The notes under the pieces are model-generated. The model saw only the letters and a list, made by a program, of their open reading frames with translations. It was not told where the DNA came from and made no database searches. Source: Massilistercora timonensis (GTDB taxonomy: Bacteria; Bacillota; Clostridia; Lachnospirales; Lachnospiraceae). Taken from it: a stretch of 64,000 nt of DNA. This document shows, in pieces, positions 10,395-18,042 of the stretch. A program made the translations under genes and the position numbers. The DNA lies in contig NZ_LT990039.1 in assembly GCF_900312975.1 (NCBI RefSeq), positions 620,001-684,000 of the forward strand, in the 5' to 3' direction. Positions within the stretch are counted from its first letter, which is position 1; the number at the start of each line of letters is the position of its first letter.

Positions 10395-10450
10395 GCAAAA
10401 AAAGAGGCAGAACCCGGCGGGGAAACCGTCAGGCGCTGCCTTTTTCTTTT
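10395..10450. terminator. Bidirectional intrinsic terminator
   Basis: An A-rich arm ending in GGCAG (10406-10410) pairs with CTGCC (10436-10440) followed by TTTTTCTTTT. The A-run upstream makes the structure usable on the minus strand as well. It separates the convergent cbiK-MBL pair and the membrane protein gene ending at 10475. Confidence 0.75.
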
Positions 10451-10474
10451 GTCTTCCCGGGGAACTCTCCCCGC

Positions 10475-10984
10475 TTATTGGTCTTTGGGCTGTCTCAGGA
10501 TCCAAAGAGCGATCAGGATGCCCACGATATAGAGGATATTTACCAGTACGGTGGGGTTGTCCTTCAGGAAACCGACCACTGCCACGATGGCGGCCAGCGA
10601 TATGGTAAGCTGAAAGCCGGAGAAGATCCTCCGCTCCCGGACTTCCTTAGCCTCCCGGCGATGTTCCTCTTTCTCCTGCTCCATGGCAAGATATTTCAGC
10701 AGATCTTCTCCTTCCAGCTTGGAGATGATCTCCTCCTCCCGGTAGAAATTGTCTTCTTCGTCCCCGAAGTGCAGGCGTCTGCCCTGGAACGTCCGCCGGT
10801 TCTCCCCGGCCGGCTCCTGAGAAGCCTTGGGCTGATCCGCTTCCTTAACGGGTTCTGTCTTCTCTTCCGATTTGGGCTGCTCTTCTTTTACTTCTTCCGG
10901 CTGCCCTTCCGGAACCGGCTCCTGGGCCGGCTGTACCTCCGGCTCCTGGATCTTCTCTTCTGTATATTCCATTTCTTCTGCCAT
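10475..10984 (-). CDS. Hypothetical acidic protein with C-terminal membrane anchor
   Basis: A 169-aa protein of no recognised family. Residues 1 to about 65 are low complexity, rich in Glu, Pro, Gln and Lys (EEVKEEQPKSEEK-like). A short charged helix follows (about 80-115), then two hydrophobic segments near the end (about 122-137 and 143-161), so it is probably a membrane-anchored cytoplasmic tail. A strong ribosome binding site (AAGGGGAG) precedes the ATG. It lies 20 nt downstream of the bacteriohemerythrin gene and is probably cotranscribed with it; any functional link is a guess. Confidence 0.7.
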   Translation of the reverse strand: MAEEMEYTEEKIQEPEVQPAQEPVPEGQPEEVKEEQPKSEEKTEPVKEADQPKASQEPAGENRRTFQGRRLHFGDEEDNFYREEEIISKLEGEDLLKYLAMEQEKEEHRREAKEVRERRIFSGFQLTISLAAIVAVVGFLKDNPTVLVNILYIVGILIALWILRQPKDQ

Positions 10985-11004
10985 GGTACTCCCCTTTCGT
11001 CTGC

Positions 11005-11427
11005 TTACAGCCTGTCGCTGTTCTTGTTCATAAACTTGTATTCCGCCACAGAACGGTCAAAGGTCTTGATATGGCCGTACAGCCACTGGATCACATTCTT
11101 ATTCACCTGCTCCACAAAGGCGTTGGAAGGACCTTCCTCTTCCTCCAGCATCTCATAGAGCTCCTTCACTACCTTGCGCAGCTTGTCATGCTCCTCTTTA
11201 TGCTTCTCGATACCCGGATAGTTGATGGACTCCTGCAGCTTCTCCTCCTCGCCAAAGTGGAACTCTGTATAATCGGCCAGATAATCCAGGGTCTTGACAG
11301 CCACCAGCTTGTCCTTGCTGGTCTCACAGCTGTCCAGCAACTTGTTGATCTTGTCGATCAGTTCCTTGTGCTGTCCGTCGATCATCTCATTTCCTGTAAC
11401 AAGACTGTCGTCAAATTCTGCTCTCAT
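11005..11427 (-). CDS. Bacteriohemerythrin
   Basis: A 140-aa four-helix di-iron O2-binding protein. All seven family ligands are visible at the expected spacings: H20 (GQHKEL), H57 and E61 (HFGEE), H76 and H80 (HKEEH), H119 and D124 (HIKTFD). Single-domain bacteriohemerythrins bind oxygen and are thought to serve in oxygen sensing, scavenging or delivery, sensible for an oxygen-sensitive anaerobe. The ribosome binding site is AGGAGG. It probably heads a two-gene unit with the downstream membrane protein. Confidence 0.95.
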   Translation of the reverse strand: MRAEFDDSLVTGNEMIDGQHKELIDKINKLLDSCETSKDKLVAVKTLDYLADYTEFHFGEEEKLQESINYPGIEKHKEEHDKLRKVVKELYEMLEEEEGPSNAFVEQVNKNVIQWLYGHIKTFDRSVAEYKFMNKNSDRL

Positions 11428-11519
11428 ATTCGATTACCTCCTGTTTGATTCTCCATAGCTATGATAATTTTACCGCAAAACTTCCATAAAAGAAAGGTGA
11501 AAATAGAAAAAACCGAAAA

Positions 11520-11573
11520 GGGACAGGGTATTTTCAATCTGGGACGTGGTATTTTCGAAAATACTACGTCCCC
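11520..11573 (+). repeat. Dispersed palindromic repeat, copy A
   Basis: Starts with GGGACAGGGTATTTT, a 6-nt spacer, then a 32-nt near-perfect palindrome whose arm is GGGACGTGGTATTTT. Four further copies occur at 27273, 54057 (inverted), 56096 and 57548. Here the right arm carries one change (T at 11565 instead of C), which forms the TAG stop of cbiC on the minus strand and becomes a G-U pair in RNA. It lies at the very end of the B12 operon and may also act as its transcript end. Confidence 0.9.
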
Positions 11574-12193
11574 AACAACAGCGCGTTGCAGATGCAGGCC
11601 GCGATATTGCTGCCTCCTTTCCTTCCTCCCGCCACGATATAGGGGGTGTCCGCAAGACCCTGGATCAGTTCTTTGGCGGGGAGTACGTTGACGAACCCCA
11701 CCGGGGCGGCGATCACCAGACGGGGCCGGACTTTTCCTTCCCGGATCAGCTCATACAGCCGGATCAGCGCGGTGGGGGCGTTGCCGATGGCGAAGATCAG
11801 GTCTTCTTCCAGGGCGACAGCCTTCTCCATACTTACTGCCGCCCGGGTGATCCCCCGCTCCTTTGCCTCCCGGGCCACATCCTCGTCGGTCATGAAGCAG
11901 TAAGCCTTCCCTCCCAGCTTCTCCAGACGCTTCTTGTTAAGACCGGACCAGCCCATCCGGGTGTCGGTGACGATGGAGCAGCCTTCTCTTAAAGCCGCCA
12001 CTCCCTGTTCTACCGCCTCCGGAGAAAATATCAGGTTTTTGGCGTAGTCAAAATCTGCGCTGGTGTGGATACAGCGCAGGATCACCGCCGCATTTTCCTG
12101 GGGCAGCCGGATCCCCATGTCTTCCAGTTCCTCTCTGATGATCGCAAAACTCCTCGCCTCGATCTCTTCCGGCCGGATCTTCTCTATCTTCAT
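11564..12193 (-). CDS. cbiC: Cobalt-precorrin-8 methylmutase
   Basis: Moves the C11 methyl group to C12 to give cobyrinate. The 209-aa product starting MKIEKIRPEEIEARSF is the normal family length. It has the conserved block IHTSADFDYA with the active-site histidine, TDTRMGWSGL, and the end VGFVNVLPAKELI. The frame is open upstream to 12379, but that part is the shadow of cbiP; the ATG at 12193 follows a GGGG-type ribosome binding site. Last gene of the B12 operon. Its stop codon TAG lies inside repeat copy A, so its last residues (LLGT) are at the repeat border. Confidence 0.93.
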   Translation of the reverse strand: MKIEKIRPEEIEARSFAIIREELEDMGIRLPQENAAVILRCIHTSADFDYAKNLIFSPEAVEQGVAALREGCSIVTDTRMGWSGLNKKRLEKLGGKAYCFMTDEDVAREAKERGITRAAVSMEKAVALEEDLIFAIGNAPTALIRLYELIREGKVRPRLVIAAPVGFVNVLPAKELIQGLADTPYIVAGGRKGGSNIAACICNALLLGT

Positions 12194-12212
12194 ACCGTTT
12201 CCCCTTTCTTCT

Positions 12213-13760
12213 CTAGATCCCCTGCTCCAGGATCTTATAAATCTGCTCCATGGGAAGGCTTTCCCTGATCCCTGCCGCCAGCCGGTCGTACTGCTGCTCC
12301 TTAAATTCCCGGAAGCTCCTGTCTTCTCTTCCTTTTCCCGCAGCCTGCAGGATCTCGGGGGAAATGCCTTTCCGCTCAACCAGACAGCGGATCAGGGCCT
12401 CTGTCACTTCCTCCCGGTCGAAAATGCCGTGCACGTAGGTGCCGTATACATTTCCTGCCCAGGCGCCGTCCGCCTTCTCCTGGCCCGAGATCTGATCCCG
12501 CACCCGGGTCAGGGCCTTTGCCTGGCCGCTCTCCCGTCTCCTAAGATCCCCCCTTGTCTCCCCCATATGGATCTCATAGCCTTCCAGTTCTCTGCCGGAA
12601 AGCCCATTAAGCGCTCCTTCGCAGGGAGCAAAGACTCCCCGCACCCGGGTGCGGGTCTTCCTGCCGGTAAATGTGGTCTTAAGGGGGAGAAGCCCCAGGC
12701 CACGCATGGAGCCGCCCGCCTCTACGCCCAGCGGATCCTCCAGGGTTTCCCCCAGCATCTGATATCCCCCGCAGATGCCAAAGATCACCGCGCCTCTGGC
12801 CTCCGCCTTCAGGATCTGAGCCTCCAGGCCGCTTTCTCTGAGCCAGGCCAGATCTTCCATGGTATTCTTGGATCCCGGCAGCAGGATGAGATCCGGCTGT
12901 CCCAGCCGGGCCGGATTCTTCACATAACGAAGGGAGCTCTCCGGCCGGTTCTCCAGGGTCAGGAAATCCGTGAAATTGGAGATCCTGGGCAGGCGGATCA
13001 CCGCAATGTCCAAAAGGCCGTCTCCTTCCTGCCGCTCCAGCCGCCTGGCCAGGCTGTCCTCCTCCTCGATCTCCACGTCCAGGAAGGGCACCACGCCCAG
13101 CACCGGCACTTTGGCCCGCCGGGTAAGCTCCGCGACTCCCGGCTCCAGGATGGTCTTGTCTCCCCGGAACTTATTGATGATCAGACCCTTCACCATCTCC
13201 CGCTCTTCCGGCTCCAGAAGCTGCAGCGTCCCCAGAAGCTGGGCGAACACGCCGCCCCGGTCGATATCCCCGGCAAGGAGCACCGGAGATCGGGCCATCC
13301 GGGCCATCCCCATATTCACGATGTCTCCCTCCCGCAGGTTGATCTCCGCCGGGCTCCCCGCCCCTTCCAGCACCAGGATGTCATAAGCCTCATCCAGCCT
13401 GGCAAGCGACTCCCGGATCTGAGGGACCAGCTGCTTCTTATAGGCAAAATATTCCCGGGCACTCATGGTGCCCAGCACCTGGCCGTTTACGATCACCTGG
13501 GATCCGGTGTCGCTGGCAGGCTTCAAAAGGATGGGATTCATGTCCGCCGAGGGCTCCACCCCCGCGGCTTCCGCCTGGACCACCTGGGCCCGCCCCATCT
13601 CCCGGCCGTCCGCCGTGATAAAAGAATTCAGGGCCATATTCTGGGATTTAAAAGGCGCCACCCGGTACCCGTCCTGCCGGAAGATCCGGCACAGCCCGGC
13701 ACACAGAAGGCTTTTTCCCGCCCCGGACATGGTTCCCTGTATCATGATCTTCTTAGCCAT
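12213..13760 (-). CDS. cbiP: Cobyric acid synthase (glutamine-hydrolysing)
   Basis: Amidates the b, d, e and g carboxylates of adenosylcobyrinic acid a,c-diamide. The 515-aa length is normal. The N-terminal ATPase domain begins MIQGTMSGAGKSLLCAGLCR (P-loop) with SQNMALNSF and ILVLEGAGSPAEINL. The C-terminal glutamine amidotransferase has its nucleophile cysteine in FGICGGYQMLG and the catalytic histidine in YVHGIFD. It overlaps the cobD stop region by 19 nt. Confidence 0.96.
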   Translation of the reverse strand: MAKKIMIQGTMSGAGKSLLCAGLCRIFRQDGYRVAPFKSQNMALNSFITADGREMGRAQVVQAEAAGVEPSADMNPILLKPASDTGSQVIVNGQVLGTMSAREYFAYKKQLVPQIRESLARLDEAYDILVLEGAGSPAEINLREGDIVNMGMARMARSPVLLAGDIDRGGVFAQLLGTLQLLEPEEREMVKGLIINKFRGDKTILEPGVAELTRRAKVPVLGVVPFLDVEIEEEDSLARRLERQEGDGLLDIAVIRLPRISNFTDFLTLENRPESSLRYVKNPARLGQPDLILLPGSKNTMEDLAWLRESGLEAQILKAEARGAVIFGICGGYQMLGETLEDPLGVEAGGSMRGLGLLPLKTTFTGRKTRTRVRGVFAPCEGALNGLSGRELEGYEIHMGETRGDLRRRESGQAKALTRVRDQISGQEKADGAWAGNVYGTYVHGIFDREEVTEALIRCLVERKGISPEILQAAGKGREDRSFREFKEQQYDRLAAGIRESLPMEQIYKILEQGI

Positions 13761-14806
13761 GCCATCAACCTCTCATTCTCTTCTTCTGTCCGCACCGCCA
13801 CCCGGAAGAACTCTTCCGGAAGCCCCCGGTAATTCCCGCAGTCCCGGATCAGGAATCCTGCCGCCAGGGCCTCCCTGTAAAGCCCCGACCTTCCTCTGAA
13901 AAATACATAGTTTGCTCTGGAACCATAGACAGGGAAACCGCAGGCTTCCAAGCCTTCCCGGAGAAACGCCCTTCCCCGGGCCACCACTTTCCGGGATTCC
14001 TCCAGATATCCCTCTGCCCCCTGAAGGGCCGCCACGCCTGCGATCTGGGCAGGCAGGGACACATTCCAGGGCTGGAGCATCTCCTGCATCTGCTTCAAAA
14101 ACTTCGGATCCCCGCAGAGGGCGTACCCCAGCCGCAGCCCCGGCATGGCGAAGCTTTTGGTAAATGCTTTCACCACCAGAAGCTCCGGGTACTCCCGGAT
14201 CAGCTCTCTTGCCTCATACTGCCCCGGATCCTCCAGAAAATCAATAAAACACTCGTCCAGCACCAGCCTTGCCTCGCAGGCCCGGCACCGCTCCAGCGCC
14301 TCCTTCACAAATTCCCGCTCAAGAGGCCAGCCCGTAGGGTTGTTGGGGCTGCACAGGAACACCAGATCCACCTCAGGATTGATCCGCTCCAGGAAATCTG
14401 CTCCTATCTCAAATTCCTGCTCTTCCTTAAGCTCATAGAACTCGGTCTGTCCTCCGGCCGCCCCAAGGGCCCTTTCATACTCGGAAAAGGCCGGCGCCGT
14501 CACAAGCCCCCTTCTAGGGTTTTGCGCCCAGGCTGCCGCAAAGAAAAGCTCCGCCGCGCCGTTGCCGCACAGCACCGCTTCCGGCGGTGTCTGCTCAAAC
14601 TGCCCGATGGCCTCCCGCAGCTTCTCACAGCGCATATCCGGATAGCAGGCGATCTCCCCCAGGCTCTCCTCCAACGCCCGGATCACGCCCTTGGGCGGGC
14701 CCAGCGGGTTGCTGTTCACGGAGAAATCCGTTACTTCCGGATGGCGGTAGATATCCCCGCCGTGGATCTGTTCTGTTGTCCCCTTCCTTTCTTCGGCCTT
14801 CCTCAC
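13742..14806 (-). CDS. cobD: L-threonine-O-3-phosphate decarboxylase
   Basis: PLP enzyme making (R)-1-aminopropan-2-ol phosphate, the linker CbiB attaches to cobyric acid. The 354-aa protein is a class I/II aminotransferase fold close to histidinol-phosphate aminotransferase. It shows DFSVNSNPLGPP near the N-terminus, LVFLCSPNNPTGWPL, and the PLP-lysine context VVKAFTKSFAMPGLRLGY. Sequence alone could fit HisC, but the position between cbiB and cbiP supports CobD. It overlaps cbiP by 19 nt. Confidence 0.93.
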   Translation of the reverse strand: MRKAEERKGTTEQIHGGDIYRHPEVTDFSVNSNPLGPPKGVIRALEESLGEIACYPDMRCEKLREAIGQFEQTPPEAVLCGNGAAELFFAAAWAQNPRRGLVTAPAFSEYERALGAAGGQTEFYELKEEQEFEIGADFLERINPEVDLVFLCSPNNPTGWPLEREFVKEALERCRACEARLVLDECFIDFLEDPGQYEARELIREYPELLVVKAFTKSFAMPGLRLGYALCGDPKFLKQMQEMLQPWNVSLPAQIAGVAALQGAEGYLEESRKVVARGRAFLREGLEACGFPVYGSRANYVFFRGRSGLYREALAAGFLIRDCGNYRGLPEEFFRVAVRTEEENERLMAWLRRS

Positions 14807-14822
14807 TCCACATTACCTCCAT

Positions 14823-15800
14823 CTAAAACCAGATGATCAACACCGTCACCTTCAGTGCAAGAAACCCGGCCAGGGCCAGCGCCGCCGTCAGATACATCAG
14901 TTTCCCGGCCCGCCGGATATCCTCCGGCTCAATGGGCCGCACCGGATCCCCCAGGGTGGGTTTCCGGTGAAGTTTGCCAAAATACCAGGCGTCCCCGGCA
15001 AGCTCCACTCCCAGAGCCCCCGCCATCACCGCCTCCGTCTGACCTGCGTTGGGGCTTTTGTGCCGCCTGCGATCCCGGCGGTAGACCTTCCACGCCCGCC
15101 TTCCGCCTTTCCCTGTAAGAAATGCAGCTACCAGCATGAACAGCGCCGAAAGCCGGGCCGGCACATAATTCACCACATCGTCCAGACGGGCCGCAGCTGT
15201 GCCAAAATACTGATACCGGTCGTTGCGATAGCCGATCATAGAGTCCATGGTGTTCACCGATTTGTAGAAAAATCCGCCGGCGGCGCCAAACAACATCAGG
15301 TAGAACAAAGGCGCCACCACCCCGTCGGAGGTGTTTTCCGCCACGGTCTCCACCGCCGCTTTGACTACTCCTTCTTCCGTCAGACTCTGGGTGTCCCTGC
15401 CCACGATCCTGGAGACCGCCCGGCGGCCTTCCTCCACTCCCCCGGTCTCCAGCGCCTGGTACACCCGGTCGCTTTCCACCTGAAGGGAACGGGCGGCCAG
15501 AAGCTGATAACAGAAGAAGGTCTCCAGAAGAAGCCCCAGCGGGAAAAAGAGCCTGTAAGCCAGAAGAAGGATCCCCGCCGGGATCCCGGTACTGAAAAGG
15601 ATCACCAGGACCGCCAGGATCCCTCCCCCCAGGCGCTCAAAGGGCTTCGTTCCGGGCAGAGATCTTCTGATAATTGGTTCCAGTCTCTCGATCAGCCGAC
15701 CCATAAGCCGCACCGGATGATAAGGCCACACCGGATCCCCCAGCGCAAGGTCCAGAAGAAATCCGCCGGTCACAGGCAGCATCTGCAAATATAAGTTCAT
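14823..15800 (-). CDS. cbiB: Adenosylcobinamide-phosphate synthase (membrane)
   Basis: Integral membrane enzyme that joins cobyric acid to aminopropanol (phosphate). It carries the family start region LLDLALGDPVWPYHPVRLMG, AVETVAENTSDGVVAPLFY, YRNDRYQYFGTAAARLDDV and PNAGQTEAVMAGALGVEL, with several hydrophobic segments. An ATG at 15812 is also in frame, but GGAGAAGG lies just before the ATG at 15800, giving 325 aa; a third ATG ten residues into the protein cannot be excluded. Its first 164 nt overlap the end of cobC in another frame, unusual for this operon. Confidence 0.92.
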   Translation of the reverse strand: MNLYLQMLPVTGGFLLDLALGDPVWPYHPVRLMGRLIERLEPIIRRSLPGTKPFERLGGGILAVLVILFSTGIPAGILLLAYRLFFPLGLLLETFFCYQLLAARSLQVESDRVYQALETGGVEEGRRAVSRIVGRDTQSLTEEGVVKAAVETVAENTSDGVVAPLFYLMLFGAAGGFFYKSVNTMDSMIGYRNDRYQYFGTAAARLDDVVNYVPARLSALFMLVAAFLTGKGGRRAWKVYRRDRRRHKSPNAGQTEAVMAGALGVELAGDAWYFGKLHRKPTLGDPVRPIEPEDIRRAGKLMYLTAALALAGFLALKVTVLIIWF

Positions 15801-16320
15801 ATCCTTCTCCATTTCTTACTTGATAATCATAGAAGTCTCCCCGGGGCCGTGCATACTCCTCCATAAGCGCCATGATGGTCCCCCCGTGGACCACCAGAGC
15901 CGCCCGGGTGATGTTCTCTTTCTCACACTGTCTCCGGACCTTCTCAAATCCCTCCAGCACCCGCTTCTTAAATTCTTCCCGGTTCTCCCCGCCGGGAGGG
16001 GCGTCCATGCCGCAGGAAGCAAACCACTGCTGATAGGAATTTTGCCTGATCAGCTCCTCAAACTTGTGCCCTTCAAACTCTCCGAACCGGCACTCCGCAA
16101 GCTCCGGGATCACCACCGGCTCCTTCCCGGGATACAGGATGGCCCCGGTCTCCAGGCAGCGCTTCAGAGGGCTCGCGAACACCCGGTCCGCCTCCGGCGC
16201 CCTTAAGCCGGAAATTTCCCGGCGTCCCTCCAGACAGAGGGGCTCATCCGTACTTCCTATGTATCTTCGCTCCAGATTCCCCGCCGTCCTGCCGTGGCGG
16301 ATCAGATAAAAGGTCCTCAT
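15637..16320 (-). CDS. cobC: Alpha-ribazole phosphatase-like histidine phosphatase
   Basis: A 227-aa histidine phosphatase-fold protein, expected to dephosphorylate alpha-ribazole-5'-phosphate (or the cobalamin phosphate) in nucleotide loop assembly. The phosphohistidine motif is LIRHGRTAGN (residues about 6-15). FASPLKRCLETG, the acidic stretch ECRFGEFEGHKFEEL and the second histidine in LVVHGGTIMAL are present. After 'RNGEGYELIF' the reading frame runs on about 50 residues into the start of cbiB with no family-like sequence; members usually end near there. This may be a genuine overlap or a frameshift that removed the original stop. Confidence 0.85.
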   Translation of the reverse strand: MRTFYLIRHGRTAGNLERRYIGSTDEPLCLEGRREISGLRAPEADRVFASPLKRCLETGAILYPGKEPVVIPELAECRFGEFEGHKFEELIRQNSYQQWFASCGMDAPPGGENREEFKKRVLEGFEKVRRQCEKENITRAALVVHGGTIMALMEEYARPRGDFYDYQVRNGEGYELIFADAACDRRISSGPCAGGSGVALSSGAAYGSADRETGTNYQKISARNEAL

Positions 16321-16703
16321 CCCTTGATCTCCTTCCCGATTCCCAAGATCACCCGGTAAACCTTCCGGGAAGCCGCCGCCAGCCGGGTGCAGATTCTGCC
16401 GGTCTGTTCCCTCCAGTCCCGCTCAAAGGGCTCCAGCGGGACGATGCCGCAGCCCACCTCATCGGTCACCACCACAGCCTCCGGATTTCGAAGGATCAGC
16501 CGCCCGGCCAGTTCCTCCAGTTCTTCTTCCTGCTTCCCCTCTTCCATGGCCCGGCGGATATACGCGTGAAAATGGTGGATCCCGGAACACCAGAAGAGAT
16601 CCGCCTCCTCACACTCCCGCCCGTCCGCCCACACAAGGCCGGGAAAACGCTCATTGGCAAATGCCCTCTTCCCCTGACAAGCACCTCCTGTGATCAGTAT
16701 CAT
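16317..16703 (-). CDS. Short CobU-like nucleotide-binding protein
   Basis: A 128-aa protein resembling a trimmed adenosylcobinamide kinase/guanylyltransferase. The P-loop is GGACQGKRAFA (GKR instead of GKS), and VVVTDEVGCGIVPLEPFER matches the CobU 'NEVG-GIVP' region. The region after the P-loop that carries the guanylyl-accepting histidine in CobU is shortened to a segment with 'CSGIHHFHAYIRR'. A full-length CobU is encoded separately at 17515-18042, so this is a paralogue of uncertain activity, perhaps regulatory or a partner of CobU/CobS. It overlaps cobC by 4 nt. Confidence 0.75.
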   Translation of the reverse strand: MILITGGACQGKRAFANERFPGLVWADGRECEEADLFWCSGIHHFHAYIRRAMEEGKQEEELEELAGRLILRNPEAVVVTDEVGCGIVPLEPFERDWREQTGRICTRLAAASRKVYRVILGIGKEIKG

Positions 16704-16724
16704 ATCTTTCTCCTTCCCAGGCCG

Positions 16725-17513
16725 CTAAATGACCTTCAAAACCACGTCCATGGCCACGGCTCCCGCCGCGATCCACAACTCGCACATCTGCAGGAAATAC
16801 CCGGCAAGATCCCCGGTGATCCCGCCAAAATAGTTCCGGCTCATCCAATAATAGCGGGCAAAGCAGATCCCGGCGCACAGAAGCGCCGCCATGCCGGTCA
16901 TGCCCCCCAAAATCCCCATTCCGGCTCCCAGAAGGAGCAGATAGACTACCAGTGTGCGCCGTACTGCCCGGTTCCCTGCCGCCTCCGCCAGCGCAGCCAC
17001 CGTCCCCTCCTTCTTCGCCTTGGGGAAAGTGACCACAGAAAGGCCGCTTAAGATCCGGGACAGCACAAACCCTGCTGCTGTCACCACCGCTGTCCGCCAA
17101 TGGAGCGTCCCATAGAGCCCCAGCATAACGATCAGGTAAAGGCCGCAGGAGATCACGGCAAACGCCCCGGTGTGGGGGTCCTTCAGGATCTCCAGCCTGC
17201 GCTCCCGGGGCGCACAGGCGCTTAGAGCATCCCGGGTGTCCATAAACCCGTCCATATGGATGCCGCCGGTGATAAGGAACGGCACCAGCACCAGGGCCCC
17301 GCTCCAGAAGAGGTCACTCTCCAGGACGCCCCTTACAAGCGCCCATTCCCGCAGCTGCCAGACACCCAGGAAAACACCTGCCACCACAGCTCCCACCCAG
17401 GGGAAGAAGACCATGGCATAGGTCTGGTTCTCCTCATTCCACCGGCTTTCCGGCATAGGGATCCGGCTGTACATGGAAAATGCGATCTTAAAACCATTCC
17501 ACAATTTCTTCAT
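16725..17513 (-). CDS. cobS: Adenosylcobinamide-GDP ribazoletransferase (cobalamin synthase)
   Basis: Membrane enzyme joining alpha-ribazole to adenosylcobinamide-GDP, the last assembly step. The 262-aa protein is strongly hydrophobic with about six membrane segments. It carries the diagnostic acidic motif GGIHMDGFMDTRDAL (about 85-99) and FSMYSRIPMP near the N-terminus. It starts 1 nt after the cobU stop; with CobU and CobT it completes the nucleotide loop branch. Confidence 0.95.
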   Translation of the reverse strand: MKKLWNGFKIAFSMYSRIPMPESRWNEENQTYAMVFFPWVGAVVAGVFLGVWQLREWALVRGVLESDLFWSGALVLVPFLITGGIHMDGFMDTRDALSACAPRERRLEILKDPHTGAFAVISCGLYLIVMLGLYGTLHWRTAVVTAAGFVLSRILSGLSVVTFPKAKKEGTVAALAEAAGNRAVRRTLVVYLLLLGAGMGILGGMTGMAALLCAGICFARYYWMSRNYFGGITGDLAGYFLQMCELWIAAGAVAMDVVLKVI

Positions 17514-17514
17514 C

Positions 17515-18042
17515 TTACTTCACCACCACCGGGATCCCGTAGACCACTTCCGTCACCTGATCCGCCATACAGGCGGCTTCCCGGTTCAATTCTCCCAACA
17601 GTTCCTGATAGACCCGGATGTCTTCTCCATACTCCGCGCCGTCTGAGAAGATCTCATTGGTAACGATGGCCAGGACTTCTGCCTGGCCGGCCAGACGGCG
17701 CAGGCCTCTTAAGATCTTCTGCTTCACCAGCTCCCGGTCTCTTACCCTTCCGTCCTCCTCATAGAGCTCATTTGCCGCAAGGTTAGAGAGACACTCCAGC
17801 AGGACCCCGCTTCCTGCGGGGATCTTAAGCTTCTCCAGGTCTTCCGGGCATTCCACCGTCTGGAATCCCCGCCCTGCCCGCTGCCGCCGGTGCCGGAGGA
17901 TCCGCCTTTTGGCCTCCTCCCCTCCGGGCCGCATGGTTGCGATATAAATAAGCGGCTTCCCCTTCGCTTCCCCGGCGATCCAGGATTCTCCCCAGGCGGA
18001 TTTGCCGCTTCCGCTGCCCCCTGTGATCAAATGTATCTTCAT
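17515..18042 (-). CDS. cobU: Adenosylcobinamide kinase / adenosylcobinamide-phosphate guanylyltransferase
   Basis: Phosphorylates adenosylcobinamide and transfers GMP to it. The 175-aa protein has the family P-loop LITGGSGSGKSAWGE (residues 5-19), the IATMRPGGEEAKRRILRHR block with the guanylylated histidine region, and IVTNEIFSDGAEYGED. It is the full-length copy; a shorter divergent paralogue lies two genes downstream. It starts adjacent to the cobT stop. Confidence 0.95.
   Translation of the reverse strand: MKIHLITGGSGSGKSAWGESWIAGEAKGKPLIYIATMRPGGEEAKRRILRHRRQRAGRGFQTVECPEDLEKLKIPAGSGVLLECLSNLAANELYEEDGRVRDRELVKQKILRGLRRLAGQAEVLAIVTNEIFSDGAEYGEDIRVYQELLGELNREAACMADQVTEVVYGIPVVVK

Noticed and set aside
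12213-12379. Upstream extension of cbiC
   Set aside because: It overlaps cbiP in another frame; the extension is not protein-like and the ATG at 12193 matches the family start.
16651-17100. Minus-strand frame of 149 codons inside cobS
   Set aside because: Different frame of cobS DNA; CobS motifs and membrane profile are in the other frame.
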